A stretch of 64,000 nucleotides of DNA from JASGDN01 sp049841275 (lineage in GTDB: Bacteria > Chloroflexota > Chloroflexia > Thermomicrobiales > UBA6265): the NCBI GenBank assembly GCA_049841275.1, contig JASGDN010000086.1, positions 62,001-126,000 on the forward strand, given 5' to 3'. Every line of letters begins with the position of its first letter. Position 1 is the stretch's first letter. Position numbers and translations under genes: made by a program. The notes beneath the pieces are model-generated. The model had not been told where the DNA came from and searched no databases. It saw only the letters and a program-made list of their open reading frames with translations. Shown in pieces: positions 63,004-64,000 of the stretch.

Positions 63004-63474
63004 ATGGCAACAACGCTGAATATCAATGGTCGCGACATCGAAGTGCCCGTCGATGCATCCGATGAGACGATCCGCTTGCTGTGGGTCCTTCGCAACGACC
63101 TCGGCATGACGGGCACGAAGTTCGGATGCGGCGTCGCGCAATGCGGGGCTTGCGCCATCCTCATCGATGGCAAGGAAGCACGCGCCTGCATCACGCCGCT
63201 CTCGGCCGCGGTCGGAAAAAAGATCACCACGATCGAGGGCCTGGCCGATCCGAACGGCACCTTGCACGCGCTCCAGCAAGCATGGATCGATTTTGGCGTT
63301 CCCCAATGCGGCTACTGCCAGTCAGGTCAGCTCATGGCTGCCGCGTCACTCCTGAACGAAAATCCGCATCCGACCGATGACGAAATCCGTGAAGGGATGT
63401 CGGGTCACCTTTGCCGGTGCGGAACGTATACCCGCATCTTCAAGGCTATCCAGAGCGTGGCCCAACAGAACTAG
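63004..63474 (+). CDS. Molybdenum hydroxylase small subunit with two [2Fe-2S] clusters (IorA-like)
   Basis: The 156-residue protein is the iron-sulfur subunit of a xanthine-dehydrogenase-family enzyme. The plant-ferredoxin-type cluster is bound by C42, C47, C50 and C62; the second, helical cluster by C102, C105, C137 and C139 (QCGYCQSG and HLCRCG). It passes electrons from the molybdenum centre of the large subunit, encoded 10 bp downstream. The pairing without an FAD subunit gene in between is like isoquinoline 1-oxidoreductase IorAB. AAGGA precedes ATG 63004. Confidence 0.92.
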   Translation: MATTLNINGRDIEVPVDASDETIRLLWVLRNDLGMTGTKFGCGVAQCGACAILIDGKEARACITPLSAAVGKKITTIEGLADPNGTLHALQQAWIDFGVPQCGYCQSGQLMAAASLLNENPHPTDDEIREGMSGHLCRCGTYTRIFKAIQSVAQQN

Positions 63475-63483
63475 GGGAGCACC

Positions 63484-64000
63484 ATGATCAGGGAAACACC
63501 AAGAACCGAATCGTCGCTTGCGCAGAAGGCGCTCCATCACTCGCTGACCCGCCGTTCGTTCTTCAAGACGGCCGGCGCCGCCAGCGGCCTGGCGATCGTC
63601 TGGAGAACAGGCGCGCTCGCGCAGGATGCAACGCCGTCCGCTTCGCCGGCAGCGCTGCCGTCCGCGAGCAATCTCGTTGACAATTACAATCCCGCTCCGG
63701 GGATCGCATTTCTCCAGAGTCCAACCGATGTCGACGCCTACCTCGCCATCGATCTCGACGGCAATGTCACGTTGAAGACCAGCCTGGTCGACTTCGGCCA
63801 GGGTATCGAAACCGGCTTCATGCAGATCGTCGCCGAGGAGCTGGGGACCGCGTTCGAGAAGGTTTCCCTGATCATGGGGCAAACCGACGAGGTGCCCTTC
63901 AACATTGGGACCTTCGGCAGCCTGAGTACCCAGACCTCTGGTCCGGTCTTTCGCTCGGCCGCCGCGACGATGCGCGAGTGGCTGCTCGATCTTGGCGCTG
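63484..64000 (+). CDS. Molybdenum hydroxylase large subunit (IorB-like), N-terminal part
   Basis: The gene runs off the end; 172 residues are visible. A twin-arginine signal (SLTRRSFFKTAGAASGLAIV; RR at 23-24) precedes a cleavage site after ALAQ and an ATPSASPAAL linker. The mature start DAYLAIDLDGNVTLKTSLVD, FGQGIETGFMQIVAEELG and GTFGSLSTQTSGPVFRSAAA match IorB-type aldehyde oxidases and isoquinoline 1-oxidoreductases, which act in the periplasmic or outer space after folding with the cofactor inside. The small subunit has no signal and would be exported by piggy-back. The substrate is unknown. Confidence 0.88.
   Translation, partial: MIRETPRTESSLAQKALHHSLTRRSFFKTAGAASGLAIVWRTGALAQDATPSASPAALPSASNLVDNYNPAPGIAFLQSPTDVDAYLAIDLDGNVTLKTSLVDFGQGIETGFMQIVAEELGTAFEKVSLIMGQTDEVPFNIGTFGSLSTQTSGPVFRSAAATMREWLLDLGA

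Overview
The window reads as chromosomal DNA of a high-GC, monoderm-like bacterium, most plausibly Chloroflexota of the class Thermomicrobia (Sphaerobacter/Thermomicrobium relatives). This is inference: it rests on the high GC content, twin-arginine signal peptides followed by low-complexity 'ATPxASP' linkers in exported proteins, two Tat-type sugar-binding proteins with MalF/MalG permeases, an actinobacterial-style coproheme decarboxylase and an F420-type oxidoreductase. I see no tRNA, rRNA, CRISPR array, phage module or transposase gene.

Layout. 1-9.9 kb: a truncated membrane protein, a CorA-type transporter, an alpha/beta hydrolase with a macro-domain gene, an ECF sigma factor translationally coupled to a large membrane anti-sigma/propeller protein, a YihY-family membrane protein and small unknown genes. 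A near-perfect parS (ParB-binding) sequence lies at 7.55 kb. 10-25.5 kb: housekeeping and transport genes (Nramp metal transporter with an operator-like inverted repeat, universal stress protein, HemW-like radical SAM protein, a heterodimeric ABC exporter, FolC, a triple-GAF protein, a Tat-exported protein, an MFS carrier and a TRIC/UPF0126 channel). 25.5-26.5 kb: a siderophore-type binding-protein gene broken by an in-frame TGA.

27.1-36.1 kb holds the most striking feature: seven consecutive, same-strand M20-family amidohydrolase genes of 402-407 codons, one of which has lost a metal-ligand histidine. They are followed by a coproheme decarboxylase (ChdC/HemQ) gene.

37-46 kb: an UxuA-like dehydratase with a palindromic operator candidate, an MFS carrier, and a sugar ABC importer (binding protein, two permeases) linked to a large ADP-ribosylglycohydrolase-like protein. 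Both transcription starts of that cluster carry the same LacI-like operator sequence. Two copies of a MITE-like element with long terminal inverted repeats lie at 37.2 and 44.5 kb.

46-53.8 kb: a GT-C-type membrane glycosyltransferase, Nudix, DinB-like, AI-2E-family and F420-type genes separated by strong hairpin terminators. 54-62.6 kb: a second sugar ABC importer with a glycogen-debranching-type glycosidase, then a sugar isomerase/epimerase and a Gfo/Idh/MocA dehydrogenase, suggesting import and breakdown of plant- or polysaccharide-derived sugars. The window ends inside a two-gene molybdenum hydroxylase (IorA/IorB-like) operon preceded by an AT-rich palindromic operator candidate. Taken together, the gene set suggests a heterotroph scavenging oligosaccharides, acylated amino acids or peptides, and aromatic or aldehyde compounds.
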